In this document: positions 1-10,727 of the stretch, one piece after another
How the letters are laid out: each line of letters opens with the position of its first letter
Numbering within the stretch: position 1 is the first letter of the stretch
Assembly (NCBI GenBank): GCA_039602395.1
Contig: JBCNJP010000010.1
Coordinates: 32,823,828-32,887,827 of the forward strand
From: Deinandra increscens subsp. villosa
Taxonomy: Eukaryota; Streptophyta; Magnoliopsida; Asterales; Asteraceae
Length of the DNA stretch: 64,000 nucleotides
Direction of reading: 5' to 3'
The notes under the pieces: generated by a model
Databases searched by the model: none
The model's input: only the letters and a program-made list of their open reading frames with translations
Told to the model about the DNA's origin: nothing
Translations under genes and position numbers: made by a program

Positions 1-272
1 TTCTTGAATCGACTGAGATATTGGTAGGGTACGAGTATTGTTAGAGGCTATATACATTCATTGATTGAGTCTTGTTTCGATTTTGGTTCCCTGTTAATCT
101 GTTTGTTCTCTTGCTCCGATTAGGGTTTCTCTCGACATTGTTTTTTTCCCGGATTCCTTATTCGTTTTGGCCTAGTGTTTAACAATCTGTTTCCGCCTGC
201 TAAATTGGATTAAGTTGCATCTGGTCTAGATCCTTGAATCAATCTAGTCAGTGAAATGAACTTGTTAGCATC

Positions 273-1815
273 GTGGTTTTACGATTAGGGTTTCAACGGC
301 ACTGTTTACATGGCGAGTCATGCAAGCCTCCTGATGGGAAATCAAAAAATTCGTCGTTCGGCCAATTAAAGAACATCGATGGAAAGACAATCCTGAAACG
401 TGTTAGCATGAAGAGCGGTTCTGGTTCAACAAACTCGGAGGGTTCTAAAAATGATGATGGGACGCAGCTAGGGGTTAAGCAAGGGGAGTCGGCTGCCGTA
501 TCTATGGTTGATCCTTCCCAAGGTAAACCTATTATGGTTGGTCCGAAGGATGTCACGATGGAGTTTGTTCCTGTCTCGCAAATGCCGACTGAGTCTGGCT
601 TGAACATGAGTACGAATCAGGAGGGGACTTCGGGTTTGAATAAGGATAAAGCTCCGGTGGGCAAGTTTTCCTATGCATCCTCTGTTATTGGTGGTCCGGA
701 AAAAAAGGGTATAAATTTTCGTCCACTTAACTCTGCTATTACTTGCGAAGGTGATGATGTTGTCCTCCCAAAAGAGTCAATTCATATGGTTCAACAGAAA
801 CTCTCGTTTACTTTGTTTGGTTATTTTTTGGGGGATAGAATAGCATTCCCAGTTGTGGATTACTATGTTAAACAGAATTAGAAGAAATTTGGGTTGCAAA
901 AGTCCATGATGAATGCTAATGGTTACTTCTTTTTTAAGTTTGAGGATAAGAAGGGTATGATGGATGCCTTAGAGGGTGGTCCTTGGCAGATAAGGAATCG
1001 CCCTATGTTCCTTAATGTTTGGAGTCTGACAACACAACTGAAAAAGGACGATATCAAACTAGTGTCAGTTTGGGTTAAATTTCATGATGTCCCCATCGCT
1101 GCGTATACTGAGGATGGGTTGAGTATGATTGCTACGAGGGTTGGAATACCAAAGCTTCTGGATTCGCTTACTTCGTCAATATGCATGAATTCTTGGGGAA
1201 GAAGTAGTTTCGCTAGAGCCTTTCTAGATATTCCTGCTGATCGCGAGTTTCAGAATACGGTCAAAGTTGCTATTCCTAACCCGGATGGGGATGATTTTTT
1301 TCCTGAGACTATTCATGTGGAGTATGAGTGGAAACCCCCTCGATGTAGAACGTGCTGTGTATTTAGTCATGATACAGAAAAATTACCCTAAACGCATTTA
1401 CGAGCAGGAGAAATCAAATGTGCATGGGAGTGATGTGGATGGTTTCGTTCAGCCCAAACAGAAGAAAACGACCAAGAGGTCTAATGCTCAACCCACTAAG
1501 GTTAAACCTAAATTCGAATACCGGCCTGTTAACACTAAACATAAAACGAAGGATAAGGGTCCTATAATTCAAGATCAGGTTATAGCTCTCTCAAACTCCT
1601 TTGATGCCCTTGATAGTACAGGTGGAGAACAACATAGTAAAACAAGGCCTATGTCGTCTAAAGCTGGAAAATTCAACTACCATAGAGACGATGGAATAGA
1701 AAATAATGATGATGTCGAGGAAGTTTATAATGAAACTGAGAAATTCATGGCGGATGGAACTAGATTGACTAAACAAGGGGCAAGCACTCCTTCTCTCGAG
1801 GTCTCCGATGGGTAG
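273..1815 (+). pseudogene. LINE ORF1 (gag-like, DUF4283 + zinc knuckle), broken
   Basis: ORF1 proteins of plant L1 elements bind element RNA to form the ribonucleoprotein. The frame opening at 273 gives an N-terminal Ser/Gly/Lys-rich tail, then the DUF4283 fold: the motif YFFFKFEDKKGMMDALEGGP starts near 927 and WSLTTQLKKDD near 1020. A knuckle-like stretch (VEYEWKPPRCRTC) follows near 1315. A TAG at 879-881 interrupts the frame inside the domain where family members usually have Trp. Near 1380 the reading shifts by one base in an A-rich run, and the C-terminal tail continues in the next frame to the TAG at 1813-1815. The exact start is uncertain; other ATGs lie at 256 and 310. ORF1 stop and ORF2 start overlap by eight bases. 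Confidence 0.8.
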
Positions 1816-2733
1816 TCTTGCTTCTTGGAATATTAGGGGTTTGAACCACTCCCTTAAGCAAAAAGAGGTTCATAGTGTTGTAAAGGAAAATAATCATAGT
1901 CTGTGTGCTATTCTGGAGTCCCACGTCAATGTGGGTAAGTTGTTCTCCGTGTGTCGTGGTGTTTTCAAGGGTTGGGATTGGACGTCAAATGGGAACCTCT
2001 GCAGGAAAGGTAATCGTATTATTTTGGGTTGTGATGCTTCGATTTATGATGTTTTCATTATTTATCAGTCTGATCAGGTGATGCATGCTCAAATTACCTG
2101 CAAGGTTTCTCAACGTGTTTTCTTCTGTTCTATGGTGTATGCTCATAATTATTATATTAGAAGGCGGCTTGGGATGGGTGACTTTAACTCTGCTTTGAAC
2201 TTAGAGGATAAGGTTGTGGGGGCTTCTGTTATGGATATTGGCATGTGAGTTTAAGGAATGTATCAATAATGTGGGCTTCTTCGATATTAATGCTTTTGGT
2301 CTTCACTATACGTGGAACCAAAAACCAAAAACGGGAGTGGGTATCCTTAAAAAGATTGACAGAGTGATGGGCAATATTCAGTTCACTGACTTGTTCCCGG
2401 ATTCTTATGCTATCTTCCAACCTTATAGGATTTTGGATCATTGTCCTTGTGTGTTGCGGTTAGCGATTAAAAACGAGCTGAAGCCTAAACTTTTCAAGTT
2501 TGCGAATTTTTTGGCTTCTAAACCTGGTTTCAAAGAGGCAGTAAAATCGACTTGGGAGATGAACATGCAGGGGGGTTGCTCAGTTTTGTGTTGCTAAAAA
2601 GCTGAAAATGCTTAAACCTCCTCTAAGGAAATTGCTTTATGTTCAAGGTAACCTTCATGATAAAGTGGCTGCCTCTAGAGAAAAGTTGGACGAGATCCAA
2701 TTAGCCTTGGATAGAAACCCGATGGATGCTAGC
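1808..2733 (+). pseudogene. LINE ORF2, endonuclease part, broken
   Basis: The ATG at 1808 begins MGSLASWNIRGLN, the classic start of the APE-type endonuclease of L1 ORF2, which nicks the target for primed reverse transcription. Further blocks are AILESHVN (about 1910), GDFNSALNLEDKV (about 2177) and LDHCPCVLRL (about 2437). The GDFNSALN block directly follows YYIRRRLGM, so roughly thirty residues normally found before it look deleted. A shift near 2230 moves the reading to the frame opened at 2214, and another near 2575 moves it again; open sequence then continues (KLKMLKPPLRKLLYVQGN) until the Ty3 insertion at 2734. Not functional. Confidence 0.8.
2729..2733 (+). repeat. Target site duplication of G1, left copy (CTAGC)
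   Basis: CTAGC lies directly before the 5' LTR; the same five bases follow the 3' LTR at 13280-13284. Five bases is the usual size for Ty3 and copia integrases. Confidence 0.93.
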
Positions 2734-2998
2734 TGTGACACCCGAGAATTTCAAGGTTAACTTCCGTTAGACAAACCCATTAGTTACGTTATAAGTGTTA
2801 AACTAGTAACTAATGCTTAACTAGGCCGAATACGTCCACGACCTTTGGTTGATCACCGAACCCGTCCATATGTGTTATGTGTTCATCATTGATTGTCTTT
2901 ATGTGCAATGTGATTTAAATACATGACTTATTATTGTGAATAGCATGATTAATTGTAAATACTTGATTATGTGAAAATTGCCTAAATTTGGTAGTCAG

Positions 2999-3921
2999 CG
3001 AAACTACCGAGCGAAACTACAGATTCGCCCGGTAGCAGACTAGACTGATCAATGTACCCGAGACCAGAGCTAGTTTCGCCTGGCCAGCGAAACTGCCAGC
3101 GAAACTAGCCTCTGATATAAATAAACTTAATAAACCCTAGTAGCCTCATTTGCTCAAACCACACAACAACACACACACACTCTCCTGGTCAGCTGAGAAG
3201 ATCACCTAAGGACCAAGACCCCAGCCTCGAGACCATCATCTCACCTCATTCATCGATCCTAGAATCATCCGTGAGTCCCAAAAACTATGTTTTATGCTTT
3301 TCTATATGTTTTCTTCTTAAAGCATGCTCAAATCTTTATGTAACTGCTTGATCTGCTAGTATATTGTTTAGGAATGCTAGATCTGTACTAAAGTTGATAA
3401 CTTTACGTGTGAAATCCATCCATGTTAGACATTTGTGCAAAATAGGTCATTTTAGGGTTTTGAACCTATTTTAGAGATTTGATGATCAAAATACATGTTA
3501 AACTTGTTAAAGCTGCTTGATTTATGTTGGTAAATGCCTAGGAATGATAGATAATGAATTGCATGTATGATCAGAAGCTGTTAGGTTGATTTTTAGGCAA
3601 ATCCGTGTGTTTTTCGCGACCAGCGAAACTGTTGTTCTCTGGGCGAAACTAAGTAGCGAAATTATATATCCTTCCAGCGACACTGACCAGCGAAACTATA
3701 GTGTCGCCGAGAAACCTGACCAGACCAGCTCGAGCGAAACTATCGAGCGAAATACCTGAACGAAAGTTCAAACCAGTTTCCCTGCGAAACTAGGCTAGCG
3801 AAACTGCGTCGGCAGTTTCGGGCGAAACTAGCCTAGCGAAACTGTGTCACCGGGCATTGCCTAGCGAAAGTGCTGCCCGCGCACCTAGCGAAACTGCCTA
3901 GCGAAACTATGCTAGCGAAAC
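2999..3921 (+). repeat. Cluster of GCGAAACT motifs in the G1 LTR
   Basis: About fifteen exact GCGAAACT copies occur at roughly 2999, 3011, 3087, 3099, 3623, 3643, 3691, 3733, 3784, 3799, 3822, 3837, 3889, 3901 and 3914. Near matches (agcgacact, agcgaaatt, agcgaaagt) and inverted copies at 3072 and 3813 are mixed in. Spacing is irregular (11-13 bases in the tight pairs), so it is not a simple tandem repeat. The 3' LTR repeats the set at 10993-11915, with one copy changed to gagaaact. Confidence 0.85.
3116..3125 (+). promoter_or_regulatory. TATA box of the G1 LTR promoter
   Basis: TATAAATAAA follows a cluster of four GCGAAACT motifs plus one inverted copy (2999-3106). Transcription would be expected to start about 30 bases downstream, near the CAACAACACACACAC stretch at 3160. 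The placement is typical of a plant LTR promoter; the start site itself is inferred. Confidence 0.55.
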
Positions 3922-5288
3922 TAAGACTTGACCTAAAAACCAAACTTGTGAAATTTGCTTAAGTGTCATGCCATGACTTACATGATTATGCCATGATGAA
4001 ACATGTTTAATATCTGATTTATATGAACCCTCGATTATGATCAACCATTGGTGTCGTGTGTCGGTAAGTCGAGTCATAGTTGCAACGTGCTATGTTATGG
4101 ACCATAGTGACGTTAAGTAAAGATTAGACACGAAACTAATACTTAAGACCTAAACGTGTTCTAGGTCTTCGTTAAACAACAATATTTGGATTACTTGAAG
4201 TGTAGCAGTGCAACCAAAGGTGAGTGTCACTAACCCGCTTACCGTGAGTCCGTTGGGCCACACCGAACAATTTAACGAAAAACAATGCTGACAAAATCGA
4301 GAGTGCTAGGCACCTCACTGATAAACTTGAGAACTCGGGATGCTCGGCACCCACTTGATGAACTGAAGTGTTTTATGGGAAACACTTGTGTACTCTGAAC
4401 AAACTATTTTTGAAACGAAACTGAAAACGTTTTAATATGGCTAGTGTAGGTTAAAGTCTAAACCATATGATATCACATGTTTTCTAAGGATGCCTTATAA
4501 CTTAAAAGTCCTCATATAAAATTGTGCCATTAATTGTAAAGCGAGGGGATGTTGGGTAGATCTACTGGAGTTTGACAAACTCCGCCCCGTGGCACGGGAA
4601 GTGCACGGAGGAACAATATCAGCCTATTTGACCGTGGTCCCGAGAGGACACGGGGGAGGCAGAAACCGCGATGACTAGGTCCGCACCGTACGGGATGGCT
4701 CGGCCCCCACAGAATAAGTCAGCTTTGGTACAAACTTCCTTAGAGCATGGAACAACGGATTAGCTACCCGCGATATCGGTTGAGTCCTTTAACTTTACGG
4801 AACTAGTACATACCCGATGACGTAGGTCACGGACAAACCATTTAATAACTGAGATTTAATTATGAGCATTGTCTTTCACAAATAAATAACTTGTAAGTAT
4901 ATCTTGACACGAATTATGATTATGAGACCGGGCCAATGCATGACAAGCCCACTGTGAACTCACCAACCGTTAGGTTGACACTTGCGTGGTTTAAACTTTT
5001 GCAGATCGCTAAGGAGTATCCGCTGGAGGTTGGCATGGCATTTGAAGACCTTAGTTTTTGATAATTAAACTAAACTTGGGAATTTTAAAACAATGAAATT
5101 GTAAGGCACGTGGTTAGTGCCAGGATAACTATTTCCGCTGCGTATGTAATTTAAGACTTTGATTTCTATCTTGTGTTTGAACTAACCCTGATTCGTTTAG
5201 TATTTGTAACTATGGTTGTGGATCCTGGTCTAGTCGTGCCCCTTAACGGTATAAACTCCGTTAGTGGTATTTTGGGGGTGCGACAGAT

Positions 5289-5300
5289 TGGTATCAGAGC
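5289..5300 (+). promoter_or_regulatory. Primer binding site of G1 (initiator tRNA-Met)
   Basis: TGGTATCAGAGC starts three bases after the 5' LTR. It is complementary to the 3' end of plant initiator tRNA-Met, the usual primer for minus-strand synthesis in these elements. Confidence 0.93.
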
Positions 5301-5301
5301 C

Positions 5302-5828
5302 AGGTTTTGCAGAGAACTGGAATCATTTTTGAAAACGATTTGGAAACTGCAACTTGAAAACCTTGGTTACAAAACAAACAAACAAATTCCCAAAGACAAA
5401 ATTTTTACGTGCCAACCTGGGATACTCGCTCTGCTGTGTAAGTAAAGGCTTAATACGTATGTATATATATATATAAATATATATGTATAGACCGTGTCTA
5501 AGTAGTCTAACGGAAAGACCTTAGGAAATTTTCACACATGAATACGAAATGCGACCGCGAATACGCACACTACTCTGGGGAAAGCGATAACGAAACGATG
5601 CTACACGCTACGTCCTGATTTCTACTACGACGACTACGCCGACGGTGACTTTATGGGAAGCCGACCTTCGACGATAGCATTTACGACGTTCTTCGACGAC
5701 GCCTCAATTTGCACGAAAATTTTTCTGGACTAATAGCGGGATAACGGGAACTGGCTAACGTACATATTATGGGATATGTATAAAATATAACTGTGACTGA
5801 ACACTGGCTACTTTAACTGTTCAGCAAG
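5302..5828 (+). other. G1 leader between primer site and gag
   Basis: No gene is seen. It contains a short TA run (5460-5482) and a stretch rich in CGACGAC-type repeats (5620-5710). By position it would hold the packaging and dimer signals; nothing specific can be shown. Confidence 0.6.
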
Positions 5829-5949
5829 ATGTCTGGAAGAGGAAACGGAAGAGGTGGCATAAACATGACGCCTGCACAGCTGCAAGCAATGATTACTGAG
5901 CATGTGCAAGCCGCGGTGGCAGCCGTCCAAGCTGCATATGCCGCACAGG
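5829..5949 (+). CDS. G1 gag, N-terminal segment (candidate exon 1)
   Basis: The ATG at 5829 opens MSGRGNGRGG followed by an Ala/Gln-rich helix (MTPAQLQAMITEHVQAAVAA), the usual start of gag in this Ty3 group. The frame is the same as the long downstream ORF at 6063 but hits TAA at 5967-5969. A GT at 5950 and an AG at 6029-6030 bound an AT-rich 81-nt stretch. Splicing there would leave phase intact, remove the stop, and bring in the segment 6031-6062 that leads into MDCKPMTF, which family members show in one piece. Splicing is an inference from these signals and frame; the alternative is that this copy simply carries a nonsense insertion. Confidence 0.6.
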
Positions 5950-6030
5950 GTAACTATTATGCCGGTTAAGGCACAAAGCAATTATATCATGACCTGTTTA
6001 ATTTTAAAATCCGAACTATTTATGCATCAG
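5950..6030 (+). other. Candidate intron inside G1 gag (81 nt)
   Basis: It runs from GTAACT to a tail ending TTTATGCATCAG. It is more AT-rich than the flanking coding sequence, contains an in-frame TAA, and is divisible by three. Removing it keeps the gag frame, using one base of a codon from exon 1 and two from exon 2. Confidence 0.5.
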
Positions 6031-8606
6031 GAAACCAACACCACTGCACGTACAAGTCTTTCATGGACTGCAAGCCGATGACGTTTTCCGGCGAAGAAGG
6101 AGCTGTAGGACTCCTCCGATGGATTGAGAAGTCCGAGAAGGTCTTCTCCATGTGTAATTGCCCAGCTGAAAGCAAGGTTAAGTTTGCTACTGGTACTTTC
6201 GAAGGAGCTGCACTCTCCTGGTGGAACTCCGAGATTCAGATGATTGGGCTAGACGCGGCCAACAACATGCAGTGGGCAGCATTTAAGGATCTGATTATGG
6301 AGGAATACTGTCCCCGCGACCAAGTGAAGAAGCTTGAAGGCGAATTCCTGAATTTGAAGATGTCTGGGTCTGAGGTTGAACAGTACACTGCACGATATCA
6401 CGAGTATGAGGTCTTGTGCCCCTCAATGGTTGACGCTGAATTCAAACGCATCGAGCGTTACCTGGAGGGCCTCGCGCCTCAAATCAAGGGATTGGTGACT
6501 GCCAGCAACCCCGCAAACGTGCAGCAAGCCATTCGTTTGGCTCACAAACTCACGGATCAAGAGGTCGAGAAAGGTACACTACCTGCGAAAGCCACCGAGA
6601 AGACTGCCCTTAGTGGCAAGAGAAAGGCTGATGATGAAGCTCCTGAAAACTCGATGAATGTTCAGAGTGTTGGAAACAGCACTGGGAGGTCCTATAACTC
6701 CCAAGGTCAAAGCAAGAGGTCTGGGAATAACAGTGGCAACTACCGCCAGGGCGGAAATGGTCAGAGCAACTACAAGGGTAACCTGCCCTTGTGCAACAGG
6801 TGTGGAAAGCATCATGCTGGTAATTGTAGGAAGAATATGAGCTGCGAAAGGTGTGGCAAGGGGGGCCACGAAGCAAAAGACTGTTGGGCAACTTTGCCCG
6901 AGCAGCAAAACCGCCCCAGAAGGAACAACAACAATCAAGGGAACAACTATGGGAACAATCGGGGCAATGGAAACAATGGTCAGAACCGCAACAATGAAGC
7001 TCCCAGGGGAAACGGTAACGGGAATTGTTATGAATGTGGTGCTCCAGGCCACATTAAAAGAGACTGCCCTCAGCTAAGAAGACAAGGTAATGGCAATCAG
7101 GGAAATAACGGTGGGAATGGTAACGGTGGAGGTAATGGTAATGGGAATGGCAACGGTAATGGTGGAAATGGTAGAGGTCGAGCTTTCGTCATGGGCCAGG
7201 GTGAAGCTCGCAATGACGCCAACGTGATCAATGGTAAATTTATTTTGAACGGTTTCTTTGCTACTGTTTTATTTGATTCTGGTGCTGAGAAAAGTTTTAT
7301 TTCCACTAAATTTGCTAGAATAATTAACGCTAAACCGATCGACTTAGATGCTAAATATGTGGTAGAACTAGCAAATGGTAAACTTCATGATACGACCCAA
7401 ATAGTTAAGGACTGTAAGTTGGAACTAGCTGGCCATACATTAGGAATCGATCTTATGCCTTTCCCGATTGGTAGTTTCGACGTTATAGTAGGAATAGATT
7501 GGTTATCCGAGAATCGGGCTGAAATCTTATGTAAAGAAAAAGTGGTTCGTATCCCACTCGAAGACGGTAAAGTATTAGCGGTTCAAGGTGAGAAAGGTGG
7601 AACAGTCACCGGCATTATTTCATTCCTTAAAGCCCAGAAATGCCTCCGTAAGGGTCACTTCGCGATTCTTGCGAACGTCACTGACACGACACATCCCGAG
7701 CGCAAAATTGATGATTACCCGATAGTTCGCGACTTCCAAGACGTATTTCCTGAAGATCTGCCTGGCTTGCCTCCATTTCGACAAGTTGAGTTTGGGATTG
7801 ATCTAGCTCCAGGTGCCGCTCCGATCGCACGCGCACCTTACCGATTGGCTGTAAGTGAACTCAACGAACTCTCCTCACAACTACAAGAGCTACTCGACAA
7901 AGGGTTTATTCGTCCAAGTTCGTCTCCATGGGGAGCTCCGGTACTGTTTGTTAAGAAGAAGGATGGAACGTTCCGCATGTGCATTGACTACCGAGAGCTT
8001 AACAAAGTTACGATCAAGAATCGGTATCCACTTCCTCGAATCGACGATCTCTTCGATCAACTGCAAGGTTCAAGCTACTTTTCAAAGATTGATCTACGGT
8101 CTGGATATCACCAACTTCGTGTTCGTGAAGAGGATGTTCCTAAGACTGCTTTTAGAACTCGGTATGGACACTACGAGTTCCTGGTTATGCCGTTTGGGCT
8201 AACCAATGCACCTGCCGTATTTATGGATCTGATGAATCGAGTGTGCAAGCCGTACCTCGATAAGTTTGTGATAGTCTTCATCGACGATATTTTGATCTAC
8301 TCCAAGTCAAAGGAAGAACACGAGGAGCATCTGCGTCTTATTTTGGAATTGCTTCGCAAGGAACAGCTTTACGCCAAGTTTTCAAAGTGCGACTTTTGGA
8401 TCCGCGAAGTCCAGTTTCTTGGACACATTGTTAATGAGGAAGGAATTCATGTCGATCCAGCCAAAGTGGAAGCAATAAAGAACTGGTCTACCCCAAGAGC
8501 GCCAACAGAAATCCGACAATTTTTAGGACTTGCCGGATATTATCGAAGGTTTATTAAGGGTTTCTCTCAATTGGCTCAACCCTTAACAGCCTTAACGCAC
8601 AAATGA
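6031..8606 (+). pseudogene. G1 gag-protease-RT reading frame, ends at in-frame TGA
   Basis: Gag forms the particle, protease processes it, and RT copies the RNA. Counted from the ATG at 6063: retrotransposon gag domain at residues 1-200 (WWNSE near 57, ERYLEGL near 135); CCHC knuckles near 243 (CNRCGKHHAGNC), 260 (CERCGKGGHEAKDC) and 321 (CYECGAPGHIKRDC); protease motif LFDSGAEKSF near 402; RT motifs FRMCIDYRELNK near 636 and FIDDILIYS near 738. Asn/Gly-rich linkers separate the knuckles. The frame reaches TGA at 8604-8606, just after LTALTHK, and continues without a shift as RNase H and integrase. One base change or stop readthrough would explain this. The real start is probably upstream at 5829. 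Confidence 0.9.
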
Positions 8607-10568
8607 GTGCAATACAGATGGGGTGAGAAAGAAGAGCGCGCGTTCCAAACGCTTAAAGATATGTTATGTTCGGCTCCAATTCTCGCGTTACCCGATGGAA
8701 TAGACGACTTTGTGGTTTACTGCGATGCATCGATTCAAGGACTCGGTTGCGTGTTGATGCAACGAGACAAGGTAATTGCCTACGGGTCCAGGCAACTAAA
8801 GGATACAGAAAAGAATTATACAACGCATGATTTGGAAATGGGAGCCGTTGTTCATGCACTCAAGATTTGGAGACATTACCTATATGGAGCAAAGTGCACA
8901 ATATTCACCGATCATAAAAGTCTACAGCACATCTTTGATCAGAAAGACCTCAACATGCGACAACGACGGTGGGTCGAGTTACTAAATGATTATGATTTGG
9001 CCATTAAGTATCATCCTGGAAAAGCCAACGTTGTGGCTGATGCCCTAAGCAGAAAAGAGTACGAAAAGCCTCATCGGGTACGAGCGCTTCAACTTACAAT
9101 ACATTCAGGACTACCGGAACGAATCCGTGACTGCCAACGAGAAGCTTTGAAAACAGAAAACTTCGCAGCTGAAGCACTGCGTGGTGTAGATGGCCATTCT
9201 GAAGTTAAGTCCGATGGACTCACGTACTATAATGACAGAATCTGGGTTCCTTTGTTTGGAAATCTCCGTGAGCTCGTAATGGACGAGGCTCACAAGTCAA
9301 GGTACTCGGTACACCCCGGATCAGATAAAATGTATCAGGACTTGAAGAATCTTTATTGGTGGCCGAATATGAAAGCCGACATTGCTCGATATGTGGCTAA
9401 ATGCTTAACATGCTCAAGGGTCAAGATCGAATATCAAAAGCCTTCCGGTTTACTGCAACAACCAAAGATCCCAGAATGGAAATGGGAGGATATCTCAATG
9501 GATTTTGTAACAGGACTACCTCATCGATCAAATCAACCGGATGCGATTTGGGTTATCATCGATCGATTAACCAAATCTGCACATTTCATTCCGATGAAGG
9601 AAAGTGATAATATGGATAAATTGACAAAGCTGTACATCGACAAAATTGTGAAGCTTCACGGTGTGCCTAAGACTATCATTTCTGATCGAGATCCTCGATT
9701 CACTTCCCGGTTATGGCAATCAATGCAGGAAGCATTGGGAACCCGACTAGACATGAGTACAGCTTATCACCCGCAGACTGACGGTCAGACGGAACGAACG
9801 ATTCAAACCTTAGAAGATATGCTCCGAGCTTGCGTTCTTGACTTTGGAAAGGATTGGGAGACTCACCTTCCACTGGTGGAGTTCTCTTACAACAATAGTT
9901 ATCATTCAAGTATAGGTGCTGCACCTTTTGAAGCACTTTACGGCAGGAAATGTAGATCGCCCGTGTGTTGGGCTGAAACGGGTGAGAAAGGGCTCACTGG
10001 ACCGGAAGTTATCCATGATATGACCGAACGGATTATTCAAATTAGGCAACGGTTAGCTGCAGCACGTGATCGACAAAAGAGTTACGCCGACAAACGCCGA
10101 AAACCTCTAAAGTTCGAGGTGGGTGACAAAGTATTGTTGAAGGTATCTCCTTGGAAGGGAGTGATACGCTTCGGGAAGCGTGGAAAGTTAAATCCTCGCT
10201 ACATCGGTCCGTTTGAAATTATTGGGGAAGTAGGCCCGGTGGCCTATCGATTGCAACTCCCTGCTGAACTCGATGGAGTTCACAACGTGTTTCACGTTTC
10301 CAATCTGAAGAAATGTCTGGCTGAAGACATCGAAATAATTCCCTTGGAGGAATTGGAAATTGACGAACATTTGAGATTTATTGAGCAACCAGTAGAAATC
10401 ATGGGACGCGAGGAGAAAGCCCTCAAACGTAGCAAGATTCCGATCGTCAAGGTGCGATGGAACTCAAGGCGTGGACCTGAATATACTTGGGAACGTGAGG
10501 ATCAGATGAAGAAAAAGTATCCTCACTTGTTCGAGCAAACATCCACGGAAACTCATGGTATGATTTAA
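8607..10568 (+). pseudogene. G1 pol continuation: RNase H, integrase, chromodomain
   Basis: It continues in frame after the TGA at 8604-8606 and has no ATG of its own. It starts in the RT-RNase H linker. RNase H is seen at residues about 30-150 (YCDASIQGLGCVLMQ; TDHKSLQHIF; HPGKANVVADALSRK). The integrase has a zinc-binding HHCC region at about 229-273 (CLTCSR) and catalytic acidic residues at about 298 (MDFVTG), 359 (SDRDPRF) and 395 (TERTIQ). At about 589-646 lies a chromodomain-like segment (KVRWNSRRGPEYTWERE) thought to guide integration to heterochromatin in chromoviruses. The stop is TAA at 10566-10568. Without readthrough no integrase would be made from this copy. Confidence 0.92.
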
Positions 10569-10727
10569 TTTTGGGGACCAAAATTCCTTAACGGGAGGAG
10601 GATGTGACAACCCTAAAACTTTTTGCTTTCTTTCCCCAGCGACGATAGCAACGACGACAGCTGATGCTGCGAACGCTACGACACAAGAATAATTTTCGGG
10701 ACGAAAATTCCAATTTCAGGGGAATGA
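10569..10727 (+). promoter_or_regulatory. G1 3' internal region with duplicated purine-tract module
   Basis: There are two related modules: GGGGACCAAAATTCC ... gaggatgtgacaaccc at 10573-10613, and CGGGACGAAAATTCC ... ggaatgatgtgacaccc at 10698-10737. The second contains the working polypurine tract (aggggaatga, about 10718-10727) and the true LTR start. The first looks like the end of an internal region followed by the first bases of a different LTR. Confidence 0.7.

Larger units (their letters stand above)
1..2733 (+). mobile_element. LINE (L1-type non-LTR retrotransposon), 5' part
   Basis: This is the 5' half of a LINE cut in two by a Ty3 element at 2734. It holds about 270 bases of leader, an ORF1 with a DUF4283-like domain and knuckle, and the endonuclease start of ORF2. 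The reading frame idea resumes at 13285 on the far side of the insertion, and the 5-bp duplication CTAGC (2729-2733 and 13280-13284) proves the two halves were once joined. The true 5' end is not seen: the bases after the A tail at 15899 (cttatggtatttac) have no match near position 1, so the 5' target copy may lie outside the window. Several stops and frameshifts show an old, inactive copy. Confidence 0.85.
2734..5285 (+). repeat. G1 5' LTR (2552 bp)
   Basis: It begins TGTGACACCCGAG and ends GGGGGTGCGACA, directly before the primer site. It holds a TATA box at 3116, a TATA-distal and a TATA-proximal group of GCGAAACT motifs (2999-3106 and 3615-3921), and no credible coding sequence. Mismatches to the 3' LTR include changes near 3014, 3704, 4287, 4370, 4525-4526 and 4703. 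Confidence 0.95.

Noticed and set aside
4172..4354. Minus-strand frame present in both G1 LTRs (also 12166-12348)
   Set aside because: It is duplicated only because the LTR is; no recognised domain, and LTRs are not expected to code here.
5289..5300. tRNA-Met-like sequences at 5289, 22852, 50811 and 60279
   Set aside because: These are 12-base primer binding sites beside LTRs, not tRNA genes.
6579..7306. Long minus-strand frames opposite the G1 gag knuckles
   Set aside because: Shadows of the Asn/Gly-rich coding strand; no protein-like motifs.
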